Shown here: one piece after another, positions 18,092 through 24,608 of the stretch | How positions within the stretch are numbered: the first letter of the stretch is position 1 | Layout of the letters: each line of letters starts with the position of its first letter | Origin: Candidatus Aminicenantota bacterium | Lineage (GTDB): Bacteria; Acidobacteriota; Aminicenantia; UBA2199 | Length of the DNA stretch: 39,211 nt | Assembly (NCBI GenBank): GCA_011772425.1 | Contig: WVZO01000676.1 | Location: forward strand, 57,372 to 96,582 | Direction: 5' to 3' | Notes under the pieces: generated by a model | What the model was told of the DNA's origin: nothing | What the model saw: the letters and a program-made list of their open reading frames with translations, nothing else | The model's database searches: none | Position numbers and translations under genes: made by a program

Positions 18092-19636
18092 ATGGATTTA
18101 GCTCGTGAAGTTGATATTCTTTTTCGGTCGAGACATACGTTTATTTGCCTGATTTCCCGGGAAGAAGAGCGAGTGGTGAAAGAGCTGAGTGCTCTTTGTG
18201 AACGCAGCAGCCGTCAACTCTACCTTTGGGACCATGCGGATTCTTTCAAAGCAGTGGTCAATTGTAAGGAACCCGCAAATAAACCCACAGACCCGCTTAC
18301 TGCACTGGGAGCCATTGAAAAATTCCCGGATTCGTCTATCATCATTTTTCGGGATTTTCACCAGTGCTGGAAAAATCAGCCCAGGGTGATCCGCAAGCTG
18401 CGCAACCTGGCCCAGGATTTCAAATTTACCAGAAAAACCATTGTGGTGACAATGCCGGTGGAAGATATCCCCTCGGAGTTGAAAGACGAAACAGTGAGCC
18501 TTTATGTGCCGCCGCCGAACCTGGAGGAATTGACTCAAATCCTTGATCAATTGACTCAGAATCCCAATGCAAAAGTGGAGTTAACCAGTGAGCAGCGGGA
18601 GAAATTTTTAAAGTCGGCGTTGGGACTTTCCACCAACCAGGCCCAACGGGTATTTGCACGTGCTATTGTTTCCGGGGGGAAGTTGGATAAAAGTGACCTG
18701 CAAATGGTGATTCGTCACAAGAAGGAGATTATTAAAGAATCTGGGGCATTGGAATTTTTTACACCCAAAGAGACAGCAGCGGATGTGGGAGGATTGGATA
18801 CTTTGAAAAAGTGGCTGGAAACCCGGAAATTAGCATTTACAGAGAGTGCTAAAGCATATGGGCTTCCTGCCCCCAAAGGAGTTGCTCTTCTTGGGATTCC
18901 TGGTACCGGTAAATCCTTGACAGCCAAAATGATTGGTTCGTTGTGGGGAATCCCGCTGATTCGTTTGGATATTGGTGCGTTGTTTGGGAGTTTTGTGGGT
19001 CAATCGGAAGCCAATGTGCGTCAGGCACTTTCTTTGGCAGAGGCTGTTGCCCCGTGTTTGCTTTGGGTTGATGAAATTGAAAAGGGCCTGGCAGTGGGTG
19101 GTGGAGATGGTGGGACCAGCGCCCGCGTATACGGTAATATTTTGTCCTGGATGCAGGAAAAGGAAGCACCGGTGTTTATTGTGGCTACTGCTAATAACAT
19201 TGCCCTGATGCCCCCGGAACTCCTGCGGCGGGGTCGTTTCGATGAAATCTTTTTCCTGGATTTGCCCACCCGCCAGGAACGTAAAGCTATTTTCCATGTT
19301 CACATCCGCAAACGCAGCCGTGACCCTGGGCATTTTGACCTGGAGATCCTGGCTGCCAATTCTGAAGGCTATGTGGGCGCTGAAATCGAACAAGCAGTAA
19401 TCGATGCCATGTTCCATGCCTTCAGCGACCCCAAATCACCAGAACGAGAATTTACCACCCAAGACATCCTGTTGGCTTTAAAAAGACTGGTGCCCATGAG
19501 CCGTTCCCAAAAAGAAAATATCGAAATGCTGAGAAATTGGCTCAAAGAAGGACGGGCACGGTCCGCTTCTTTCCAGGAATTGCATGAAGCTGCCCAGCAA
19601 TTTGTAAGTATTGCACTGGAACCATTGGAAGAATAA
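18092..19636 (+). CDS. ycf46: Ycf46-family AAA+ ATPase
   Basis: A 514-residue protein of the cyanobacterial/plastid Ycf46 type. It has an N-terminal non-catalytic domain (1-~230) that begins [20 protein letters not shown] and carries a degenerate P-loop-like region. The C-terminal AAA+ module contains Walker A GIPGTGKS near residue 269, Walker [12 protein letters not shown] near 325, sensor 1 in VATANN near 370 and the Arg-finger segment [12 protein letters not shown] near 378-389, so it should be catalytically competent. It is predicted cytoplasmic. Cyanobacterial Ycf46 has been linked to photosynthesis/inorganic-carbon regulation, but no photosynthetic gene is present here. The next two genes, ycf35 and a DUF2997 gene, are its usual partners. 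The ATG has AGGA 10 nt upstream. Confidence 0.9.
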   Translation: MDLAREVDILFRSRHTFICLISREEERVVKELSALCERSSRQLYLWDHADSFKAVVNCKEPANKPTDPLTALGAIEKFPDSSIIIFRDFHQCWKNQPRVIRKLRNLAQDFKFTRKTIVVTMPVEDIPSELKDETVSLYVPPPNLEELTQILDQLTQNPNAKVELTSEQREKFLKSALGLSTNQAQRVFARAIVSGGKLDKSDLQMVIRHKKEIIKESGALEFFTPKETAADVGGLDTLKKWLETRKLAFTESAKAYGLPAPKGVALLGIPGTGKSLTAKMIGSLWGIPLIRLDIGALFGSFVGQSEANVRQALSLAEAVAPCLLWVDEIEKGLAVGGGDGGTSARVYGNILSWMQEKEAPVFIVATANNIALMPPELLRRGRFDEIFFLDLPTRQERKAIFHVHIRKRSRDPGHFDLEILAANSEGYVGAEIEQAVIDAMFHAFSDPKSPEREFTTQDILLALKRLVPMSRSQKENIEMLRNWLKEGRARSASFQELHEAAQQFVSIALEPLEE

Positions 19637-19646
19637 AGGAATAGAC

Positions 19647-20054
19647 ATGTCTCATTTTTCTACATTGAAAACCCGGTTGCTTTCCGGTCCCTATCTGGTG
19701 AAGGCATTAAAGGATTTGGGTTATGCCCATGTCGAAGTTCATGAGACCCCTCAAAAACTGGTGGGTTTTTTCGGGTTTAAAACTCGCAAAACAGCAGAAA
19801 TCATTATCAGGAAAAAGCACGTTACCGGTTTAATGGGCGATGTAGGATTTAAGAAAGGGAATACCGGGAGTTATGATTTGCTTGTTATCCAGGAAGACCA
19901 GGAAAAATTGAATGACCGTTGGCTTGGGCAGTTAAAGCAGCGCTACGCTTATCATGTGGCCATGGATACATTGATAAACCAGGGGTTTTTCCTGGCTCAA
20001 GAATCCCAGGAAGCAGACCAATCCATTCGCCTGGTTTTGAGACGTATGACCTGA
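19647..20054 (+). CDS. ycf35: Ycf35-family protein (DUF1257)
   Basis: This 135-residue protein begins MSHFSTLKTRL, the hallmark of DUF1257/Ycf35, and continues with ALKDLGYAHVEVHETPQKLVGF and a C-terminal RYAYHVAMDTLINQGFFLAQE segment, all typical of the family. Its biochemical function is unknown. It begins 10 bp after ycf46. I chose the ATG at 19647 (AAGGA 7 nt upstream) over the in-frame ATG at 19611, which lies inside ycf46. In cyanobacteria it is linked to ycf46 and DUF2997 genes, so the three products probably act together. In the family, small ligand or metal binding has been suggested only by inference. Confidence 0.9.
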   Translation: MSHFSTLKTRLLSGPYLVKALKDLGYAHVEVHETPQKLVGFFGFKTRKTAEIIIRKKHVTGLMGDVGFKKGNTGSYDLLVIQEDQEKLNDRWLGQLKQRYAYHVAMDTLINQGFFLAQESQEADQSIRLVLRRMT

Positions 20055-20065
20055 AGAAGAAGATC

Positions 20066-20100
20066 AGTAAGAAGTAGGAAGTAAGAAGTAGGAAGTAAAA
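20066..20100 (+). repeat. Heptamer array (AGTAGGA)n ending at a start codon
   Basis: AGTAAGA-AGTAGGA-AGTAAGA-AGTAGGA-AGTAAAA are five in-phase 7-bp units that fill most of the spacer between ycf35 and the DUF2997 gene. The last base is the A of the ATG at 20100, and the fourth unit supplies the AGGA Shine-Dalgarno-like element. Confidence 0.85.
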
Positions 20101-20309
20101 TGAGTGAATTGCAGGAAGTGGAAGTCGTTATCAGTCCTGGCGGCAAGGTCCAGGTACGGGTCACCGGTGTCAAAGGCACCAGGTGCCTGGATATTACTGA
20201 TAACATGATCCAATTGTTGGGCGAACGTGTGGAGCAGCAAGAATTGACCGATGAATACTACCAGCAGACGGAAACCCGGGAAGAATGGCAGGTCCAGAAG
20301 GTGAAGTAA
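20100..20309 (+). CDS. DUF2997 family small protein
   Basis: This 69-residue soluble protein reads ELQEVEVVISPGGKVQVRVTGVKG..CLDIT, followed by an acidic/polar C-terminus with YYQQTETREEW. That is the typical DUF2997 organisation found beside ycf35 and ycf46. Its biochemical function is unknown. Its ribosome binding site is supplied by a heptamer repeat, and its stop codon lies inside the next heptamer array, so the repeats hold the operon spacing. Confidence 0.85.
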   Translation: MSELQEVEVVISPGGKVQVRVTGVKGTRCLDITDNMIQLLGERVEQQELTDEYYQQTETREEWQVQKVK

Positions 20310-20338
20310 GAAGTAGGCAGTAGGCAGTAAGAGGTAAA
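20304..20338 (+). repeat. Heptamer array (CAGTAGG)n bridging a stop and the next start codon
   Basis: AAGTAAG-AAGTAGG-CAGTAGG-CAGTAAG-AGGTAAA are five 7-bp units. The first contains the TAA stop of the DUF2997 gene, and the final base is the A of the next ATG (20338). Confidence 0.8.
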
Positions 20339-20928
20339 TGAACATCATGTCAAGCCAATCCTCGTCATATGAGAAAGTAAGATACGATTTGCTGGCGATT
20401 ATCAAGGATTATACGTCTAGTCGGACCAAAGCTTATGAGGCGGTGGGATGTTTATTTTTAGCAGGGCTGGTGCTGATCCCGGTTTTAATCTTTGTTTTAT
20501 CAGAGAAGTCCTTCTGGGATAAGTTGGGATACTCTGTGCTTGGGGATGTCGTTTTTCTTATTGTCATTTATAATATTGATAATTTGATTTGTAAGTCACG
20601 AGTAAAAAGAGTAGTCAGGCGGTTTGATTCCAGGTTTGAAATAGGGACGGCGGAGCGTGCCACTGCTCTTGAAATCCTGGTATCGCTTCCCAATCAGGGA
20701 AAAGATGGAATAGATAAAATTGTGGAGCAGATACCGGATGCGACTCCTGCCCCGCCTGCTGCTGAATCCGAACCACAGGTTGAACAGGCAGCATCCACTT
20801 CCCAACCGAAAAAGAAACCCGGTTCAAAAAGAACCGGATCTCCACCAAAACCACTAAAAAAACACAAATACATACCCCTGGAAATCGAAACGCCTGATGA
20901 TGATTCCGATTCGCCTGATGATGATTAA
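20338..20928 (+). CDS. Two-TM membrane protein with Pro/Lys/Asp-rich tail
   Basis: A 196-residue protein with no recognised family. A short helical N-terminus is followed by two membrane segments at about 36-55 (GCLFLAGLVLIPVLIFVL) and 63-84 (LGYSVLGDVVFLIVIYNI). A basic linker follows, then an unstructured C-terminus (about 130-196) rich in Pro, Ala, Lys and Ser that ends in a very acidic DDDSDSPDDD. Both termini are probably cytoplasmic. It is the fourth gene of the ycf46 operon, separated from the DUF2997 gene only by a heptamer array, and may tether the soluble Ycf proteins to the membrane. That idea is inference. An alternative ATG lies at 20347. Confidence 0.75.
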   Translation: MNIMSSQSSSYEKVRYDLLAIIKDYTSSRTKAYEAVGCLFLAGLVLIPVLIFVLSEKSFWDKLGYSVLGDVVFLIVIYNIDNLICKSRVKRVVRRFDSRFEIGTAERATALEILVSLPNQGKDGIDKIVEQIPDATPAPPAAESEPQVEQAASTSQPKKKPGSKRTGSPPKPLKKHKYIPLEIETPDDDSDSPDDD

Positions 20929-20960
20929 TTTATTTGTAATAAAAGATGAGGTCTAATAGA

Positions 20961-21563
20961 ATGAGAATCAACGCATTTATCCTGATTTTAATGATGATGG
21001 CCTTGGTTATGGGAATGATTTTTACATTTGCTGCTTGTGCTGGAAAGAAGGAAAATGCAAAGGTAGAAGAGATTAAAGTTACAGATGTATACCGGAAATT
21101 GAGAAATCAAGTCTTTACAATATCACCGCAGGACATTGGCATTGAGTTGAAATCCAAAACCCAGCCCTGGGGCATTTTAATGGAGTTTGGCCTTCCGGGA
21201 GCAGTGGTCACATTAGTGACTTTTGGCAGCGGAGAAGCCAGTATGTATTTTAGCAGCGGAGGTGGTGTATTGGGAGGGGGTGAACACGAAACGGTCCGGA
21301 AGGCCGCTAAAGCGTTCGTTGCTTTTTCAGAAACCTACCTGGAGAAAATGAAACCGGGATCCACATATCCGTTACCCAAAGACGGGAATGTCAAATTTTT
21401 GGTTCTTACTGGGAAAGGCGTTTTTTCGTCCCAGGAATTTCTTGAAACTGATTTAAGAGAAAACAAAAGCAAATTTTCTCCGCTGTTCCATAAAGGCCAT
21501 CAGTTAATCACGGAGCTGAGGCTGATCTCGGAGAGGATGGAACGTGAAGGTTCAACGAAGTAA
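20961..21563 (+). CDS. Putative lipoprotein with conserved GGG-H motif domain
   Basis: This 200-residue exported protein has a type II signal peptide (residues 1-25, MRINAFILILMMM..., lipobox FAAC with Cys26). The mature domain includes YRKLRNQVFTISPQDIGIE, WGILMEFGLPGAVVTLVTF and a MYFSSGGGVLGGGEHETVR segment. I have seen this last pattern in a broad family of uncharacterised bacterial proteins, mostly not lipidated. I chose the ATG at 20961 because GAGGT lies 8 nt upstream. An in-frame ATG at 20946 would add 5 residues. It follows the two-TM protein by 32 bp and is probably the last gene of the ycf46 operon. Confidence 0.75.
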   Translation: MRINAFILILMMMALVMGMIFTFAACAGKKENAKVEEIKVTDVYRKLRNQVFTISPQDIGIELKSKTQPWGILMEFGLPGAVVTLVTFGSGEASMYFSSGGGVLGGGEHETVRKAAKAFVAFSETYLEKMKPGSTYPLPKDGNVKFLVLTGKGVFSSQEFLETDLRENKSKFSPLFHKGHQLITELRLISERMEREGSTK

Positions 21564-21687
21564 GTAAAGAAAACGGGTCAGACAAGAGAAATTTTTAAAA
21601 ATGCGCACAAGTCCTCCGGAACAGAAGAATTTTCTGGCTCAGGCCCTCAGGCCCCTTCTTTTAGAAAATCTTTTGTTATTGAATGTA

Positions 21688-21894
21688 TTAAGTTTCTTTT
21701 TGTGGTTCTGTTGGTTCTGTTTTTTTCTTTCTCCGTCTTTCAATGACAATTATGATCAAAACGAGAATTAATACTACGCATTTGATTACAATTGCCCAGA
21801 ACGTAATACTAATCTTAAAAATTTCCACGATAAGCATGAACAGCACAAGGATGAAAATAAAAATTTTCATGATCCATTCGCCGTCTCTTTTCAT
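21688..21894 (-). CDS. Small two-TM membrane protein (68 aa)
   Basis: Residues 8-28 (IMKIFIFILVLFMLIVEIF) and 30-51 (ITFWAIVIKCVVLILVLIIIVI) are hydrophobic helices. The tail is strongly basic and then polar (ERRRKKKTEPTEPQKE). A strong AAGGAGG lies 7 nt upstream of the ATG, which is the main reason to prefer this frame to the opposite-strand ORF. It is preceded by a ~230-nt leader transcribed from a near-consensus promoter at 22130-22158. No family is recognised. Small size, hydrophobicity and basic tail are also features of type I toxin-like peptides, but no antisense RNA can be demonstrated. Confidence 0.6.
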   Translation of the reverse strand: MKRDGEWIMKIFIFILVLFMLIVEIFKISITFWAIVIKCVVLILVLIIIVIERRRKKKTEPTEPQKET

Positions 21895-21998
21895 GATAAT
21901 CCTCCTTCTACTAATTTATTCTTAAAAAATTTATACGAATGAGCCACAGAATTTAACCCCACTCTCTCTTTGAACGGTAGGTTAACTCCTGAGCTCAT
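21891..21998 (-). CDS. Possible 35-codon ORF translationally coupled to the 68-aa membrane protein
   Basis: An ATG at 21998 preceded by AGGGAG opens a 35-residue frame (MSSGVNLPFKERVG...). Its TGA overlaps the ATG of the membrane protein in an ATGA arrangement. No homology is recognised. It may be a real small gene, a translational-coupling leader peptide, or chance. Confidence 0.25.
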   Translation of the reverse strand: MSSGVNLPFKERVGLNSVAHSYKFFKNKLVEGGLS

Positions 21999-22008
21999 AT
22001 TGCTCCCT

Positions 22009-22092
22009 CTATCCAAATCTCATGGTTTGAATCCAAAACTGCCTTTGCAAACAGATGTTTGCCCTGGAAATCATAACAGCCCAGTCATCCAA
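22009..22092 (-). CDS. Possible 27-codon leader peptide
   Basis: A TTG at 22092, 10 nt after GAGGAGG, opens a 27-codon frame ending in TAG. It contains two Trp codons (DDW, FWIQ) and two Cys/Met-rich stretches. It lies directly downstream of the strong promoter. An attenuator-like leader peptide is conceivable, but evidence is limited to position and ribosome binding site. Confidence 0.2.
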   Translation of the reverse strand: MDDWAVMISRANICLQRQFWIQTMRFG

Positions 22093-22129
22093 TTATTACA
22101 AACCTCCTCGATAAATAAATTAGTTGGAT

Positions 22130-22158
22130 AGTATATTATAAATTTAACAATTTGTCAA
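22130..22158 (-). promoter_or_regulatory. Near-consensus sigma-70 promoter for the small-ORF unit
   Basis: On the minus strand, TTGACA (22153-22158), a 17-bp spacer, then TATACT (22130-22135). The expected start is near 22123. Confidence 0.7.
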
Positions 22159-22257
22159 CGTTTTATATCCAAAATCCACTGCCAATTTTATCCACCCCTT
22201 CTTCCTTACTTCTTCTATTTGTGTAATTTGTACTAATTCGTGGGCAATTTTAAATTA

Positions 22258-22266
22258 TGGTATAAT
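22258..22266 (+). promoter_or_regulatory. Extended -10 promoter for the DUF2784-like gene
   Basis: TGG-TATAAT (22258-22266) is an extended -10 element without a good -35. The same ATGGTATAATAG sequence precedes the GT-C gene at 24533-24544. Confidence 0.5.
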
Positions 22267-22324
22267 AGACGTGCATTGGAATAGAACAACTTTTAAAAAA
22301 TGAGCTTTATCATTGGGCAATGAA

Positions 22325-22705
22325 ATGGGCATGAGCATATATAACTTCCTGGATAAATTCTTCTTTGTGTTTCACTCGTTCGTTATTGTGTTTAGCCTTT
22401 TGGGATGGATATGGAAAAAAACAAGACGAATAAATCTTGTTTTACTTTTGCTGACAGGTCTCTCGTGGGGTATCCTGGGAATCTGGTACGGGTTTGGTTT
22501 TTGTCCCTGTACCGAATGGCATTGGCAGGTAAGAATGGAATTGGGCCTTTACGACACGCCCTCTTCCTATACAAAATTGCTGATCGATAAGATAACCGGG
22601 TGGGATGTAAATGCCAATTTTGTGGATGTGCTCACCCTTGTTCTTCTTTTAGCCGCATTAACCGCTTCGATTTGGACAAATCTTAGGGATTGGCGGAGTC
22701 GGTAG
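22325..22705 (+). CDS. DUF2784-like small membrane protein
   Basis: A protein of about 126 residues with three to four membrane helices. The first is FFVFHSFVIVFSLLGWIW. The second, LLLLTGLSWGILGIWYGFGF, is followed by a FCPCTEWHWQ motif that resembles the CPLT-W motif of DUF2784. The last is VLTLVLLLAALTASIWT. Family function is unknown. The start is uncertain: TTG 22313, ATG 22325 and ATG 22331 are in frame, and none has a convincing Shine-Dalgarno sequence. The 3' end overlaps the convergent radical SAM gene by 23 bp. Confidence 0.7.
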   Translation: MGMSIYNFLDKFFFVFHSFVIVFSLLGWIWKKTRRINLVLLLLTGLSWGILGIWYGFGFCPCTEWHWQVRMELGLYDTPSSYTKLLIDKITGWDVNANFVDVLTLVLLLAALTASIWTNLRDWRSR

Positions 22706-23789
22706 GTGTGGCACCGGTTTGGCGGGCAACTTCTGCCAGCAACTCCCGGTTGCCGGCCAGGGAACAGCCAATCGAACCTTTTTCTTTTTTGAGCAGGGTA
22801 GGGTGGGAGCGGACAGCTTGCAAAAAAGGAGACCGAAGAATGTCTCGAAACGAATGGGTTTTGATATTTTCCCGGGCAAAGTGAGCAAACGGGCAGGGTT
22901 CCACATAACCCTGGCTATTGATGTGCACGGCGCCATTTGCTACCGGCAAACAGCGATCTTCTTCGTTATATTCGTCATCCGGGAGATGAACCAGTACAAT
23001 GGGTTTTTCTTTTCTCAACCGCTGCAGCCTGTGTTTGAACTCCTGGCGCTGGTTTTCCAGGGGCAGGAGTTGAAGGTCTGCATTGTCCATAGGGATGAGC
23101 TCGTTATAAAACCCGGTGGAACATCCGAGATCGATCATGGCATTGATGAAGGCATCGCTTCCTAAAGTGGAAATGGTCTGACGGGTCAGCACCGCGGAGA
23201 AACCGAACAATACTCCGTGTTTTTGAAGTTGTTTCATACACTCCGTTACTTTATGATAAATCCCTTCTCCTCTTCGTTCATCGGTTTGTTCTGCTGTGCC
23301 TTCGATGCTGAGCATGGGAAGAATATTCCCTGATTCGGCTATCTCGCGGGCAGCGGTCTCATCGATATATGTACCGTTGGTAACGATAAGGAATAATATA
23401 TTGCGATGTTTTTTACATATTTCCAGCATATCCTTACGCATAAACGGTTCCCCACCGGTAATGACACAGAAGATCACTCCCAGGGTTTCTGCTTCGCTGA
23501 TAAATGCGTCAATAGTGTCTGTAGATAGTTCGTTTTCCCTGGGGTAAAACCGGGCATAACATCCGCTGCAGGTGAGATTGCACTGCATGGTGGGACTGAA
23601 GGCAATGCCCATGGGAACCCGGAGTCCTTCGTTTCTCAGTATTTTTTTGCGTCTCCGCCTGGACCGGATCAAACCGGAACGCAGCACCTTTAATCGCCAC
23701 ACTTTTTTGAACGTATCCCGCCGCCATACCTTTACGATTCGAATCAGCAGGCTGGCCAGGTTGAGTGGTTTGCGTTTGTCTTTGTCCAT
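22683..23789 (-). CDS. Radical SAM protein with SPASM-like C-terminus
   Basis: This 368-residue enzyme has the canonical 4Fe-4S/SAM motif C70-x3-C74-x2-C77 (CNLTCSGC), the GGEP motif at 112-115, and TIM-barrel motifs LIVTNGTYID and MLSIEG. The C-terminal region contains DRCLPVANGAVHINSQGYVEPCPF, a SPASM/twitch-like set of cysteines for an auxiliary cluster, and a further Cys in SIGCSLAGN. The basic N-terminus (residues 1-60, RSRRRRKK) is unusual. Such stand-alone proteins include peptide and cofactor maturases. No precursor peptide is visible next to it, so the substrate is unknown. The -10 box ends 6 nt before the ATG and there is no Shine-Dalgarno sequence, which suggests a leaderless mRNA. 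Confidence 0.88.
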   Translation of the reverse strand: MDKDKRKPLNLASLLIRIVKVWRRDTFKKVWRLKVLRSGLIRSRRRRKKILRNEGLRVPMGIAFSPTMQCNLTCSGCYARFYPRENELSTDTIDAFISEAETLGVIFCVITGGEPFMRKDMLEICKKHRNILFLIVTNGTYIDETAAREIAESGNILPMLSIEGTAEQTDERRGEGIYHKVTECMKQLQKHGVLFGFSAVLTRQTISTLGSDAFINAMIDLGCSTGFYNELIPMDNADLQLLPLENQRQEFKHRLQRLRKEKPIVLVHLPDDEYNEEDRCLPVANGAVHINSQGYVEPCPFAHFARENIKTHSFRDILRSPFLQAVRSHPTLLKKEKGSIGCSLAGNRELLAEVARQTGATPTDSANP

Positions 23790-23794
23790 AATAA

Positions 23795-23823
23795 ATTGTA
23801 ATAGAAATCATCAAACATTTCAA
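23795..23823 (-). promoter_or_regulatory. Sigma-70-type promoter of the radical SAM gene, apparently leaderless
   Basis: On the minus strand, TTGAAA (23818-23823), 17 bp, then TACAAT (23795-23800). The expected start, near 23788, falls on the ATG at 23789. Confidence 0.65.
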
Positions 23824-23859
23824 GCCCCCAGCGCCCCCTGGCAGGGGGGACCAAAGAAG

Positions 23860-23918
23860 GCGCATACGCGCCATCTGGAAGGCTTCCTTACCAGAGCCAA
23901 CCAACCAGGTAACCACTT
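23860..23918. repeat. CATCTGGAAGGCTT interspersed repeat, copy 2
   Basis: This copy is homologous to 17891-17950. It is preceded by GCGCCCCCTGGCAGGGGGG (23831-23849), a GC-rich palindromic stretch similar to the CCCCCTGGCG next to copy 1. Confidence 0.7.
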
Positions 23919-24017
23919 TTGAAATTGACGTGAATTGAAAAGATGGATGTTGTTTCAAACGTTTGGGGAAGCCTTCAGCTTATCTTTTCACTTTCTTCTC
24001 TTCTTCGTTTCCTCTTT

Positions 24018-24047
24018 TGCCAACTGCCAACTGCCAACTGCCAACTG
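24018..24047. repeat. Heptanucleotide tandem repeat (TGCCAAC)n
   Basis: There are 4.3 perfect copies, abutting the end of the zinc-ribbon gene. It is the same unit as the array at 516-540. Confidence 0.85.
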
Positions 24048-24048
24048 A

Positions 24049-24366
24049 TTACACTGGTCTGCCGCAGTAAGGGCAGAAGGCGAAATCTGTTTCCAGGGAT
24101 TTTCCGCAGGAGCCGCATCTTTGCGGTTTACCTCTATCTCCGGCACCATATCCGTATGAATCGCTTTCATCCAGTACCGTGTTGCAGTTTTCGCATATGA
24201 GGAAAGGGGGCCCTTTCTTTATAGGAAAGAGGGGGATGAAAAAGAGGGCGATATAATGATCGACTCGTTTGCGATAGACCTCGAAGTGGCTGCAAACCGG
24301 GCAGGCGAATGATTGTTTTCCCAGCCGGACCGTTTTGGGTTGAACGCCGCCGATAAAAAAGAACAT
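24049..24366 (-). CDS. Zinc-ribbon protein
   Basis: This 105-residue protein resembles the zinc-ribbon family in which an N-terminal membrane-proximal strand is followed by ribbons. Cys pairs appear as CPVC (residues ~22-25), CENC (~57-60), and a C-terminal double-ribbon CGSC / CPYCG. A hydrophobic segment, YIALFFIPLFPI (~38-49), may dip into the membrane. I chose the ATG at 24366 because AAGGAGG lies 7 nt upstream. A TTG at 24372 is the only upstream alternative. A regulatory or membrane-associated scaffold role is possible. No enzymatic residues are seen. Confidence 0.75.
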   Translation of the reverse strand: MFFFIGGVQPKTVRLGKQSFACPVCSHFEVYRKRVDHYIALFFIPLFPIKKGPPFLICENCNTVLDESDSYGYGAGDRGKPQRCGSCGKSLETDFAFCPYCGRPV

Positions 24367-24533
24367 TAGCAATCCTCCTTCTTTCGATGCTTAATGATAC
24401 CAGAAAAAAAGGAATAATGGAATAGGATTTCTAGCCGATTTCTAGCCTGTCCCTCTTTTGTCAGGATAATACCCATGTCATGATTGACTGTCCTGTTTTT
24501 TCGTTTTTTATTTTTTAAATTTTTTTGATTCAA

Positions 24534-24542
24534 TGGTATAAT
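24534..24542 (+). promoter_or_regulatory. Extended -10 promoter for the GT-C gene
   Basis: TGG-TATAAT with identical flanks (ATGGTATAATAG) to the element at 22258-22266. The leader would be about 60 nt. Confidence 0.5.
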
Positions 24543-24608
24543 AGGGCTTCCAATTGTTGAAACCACTGCTGTGGGGTATAACTTATGCAAATCAAAAAGC
24601 GAAAATGA

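Larger units (their letters stand above)
21895..22324. other. Leader/spacer with strong minus promoter and small hairpin
   Basis: This gene-poor stretch contains a minus-strand promoter (22130-22158), a GAGGAGG element (22103-22109), two tiny minus ORFs (22009-22092 and 21891-21998), a hairpin GCAAACA-GA-TGTTTGC (22047-22062), and a plus-strand extended -10 (22258-22266). Confidence 0.5.

Noticed and set aside
21743..21925. Plus-strand 60-codon ORF opposite the 68-aa membrane protein
   Set aside because: No ribosome binding site; the minus frame has a strong AAGGAGG and membrane-protein pattern.
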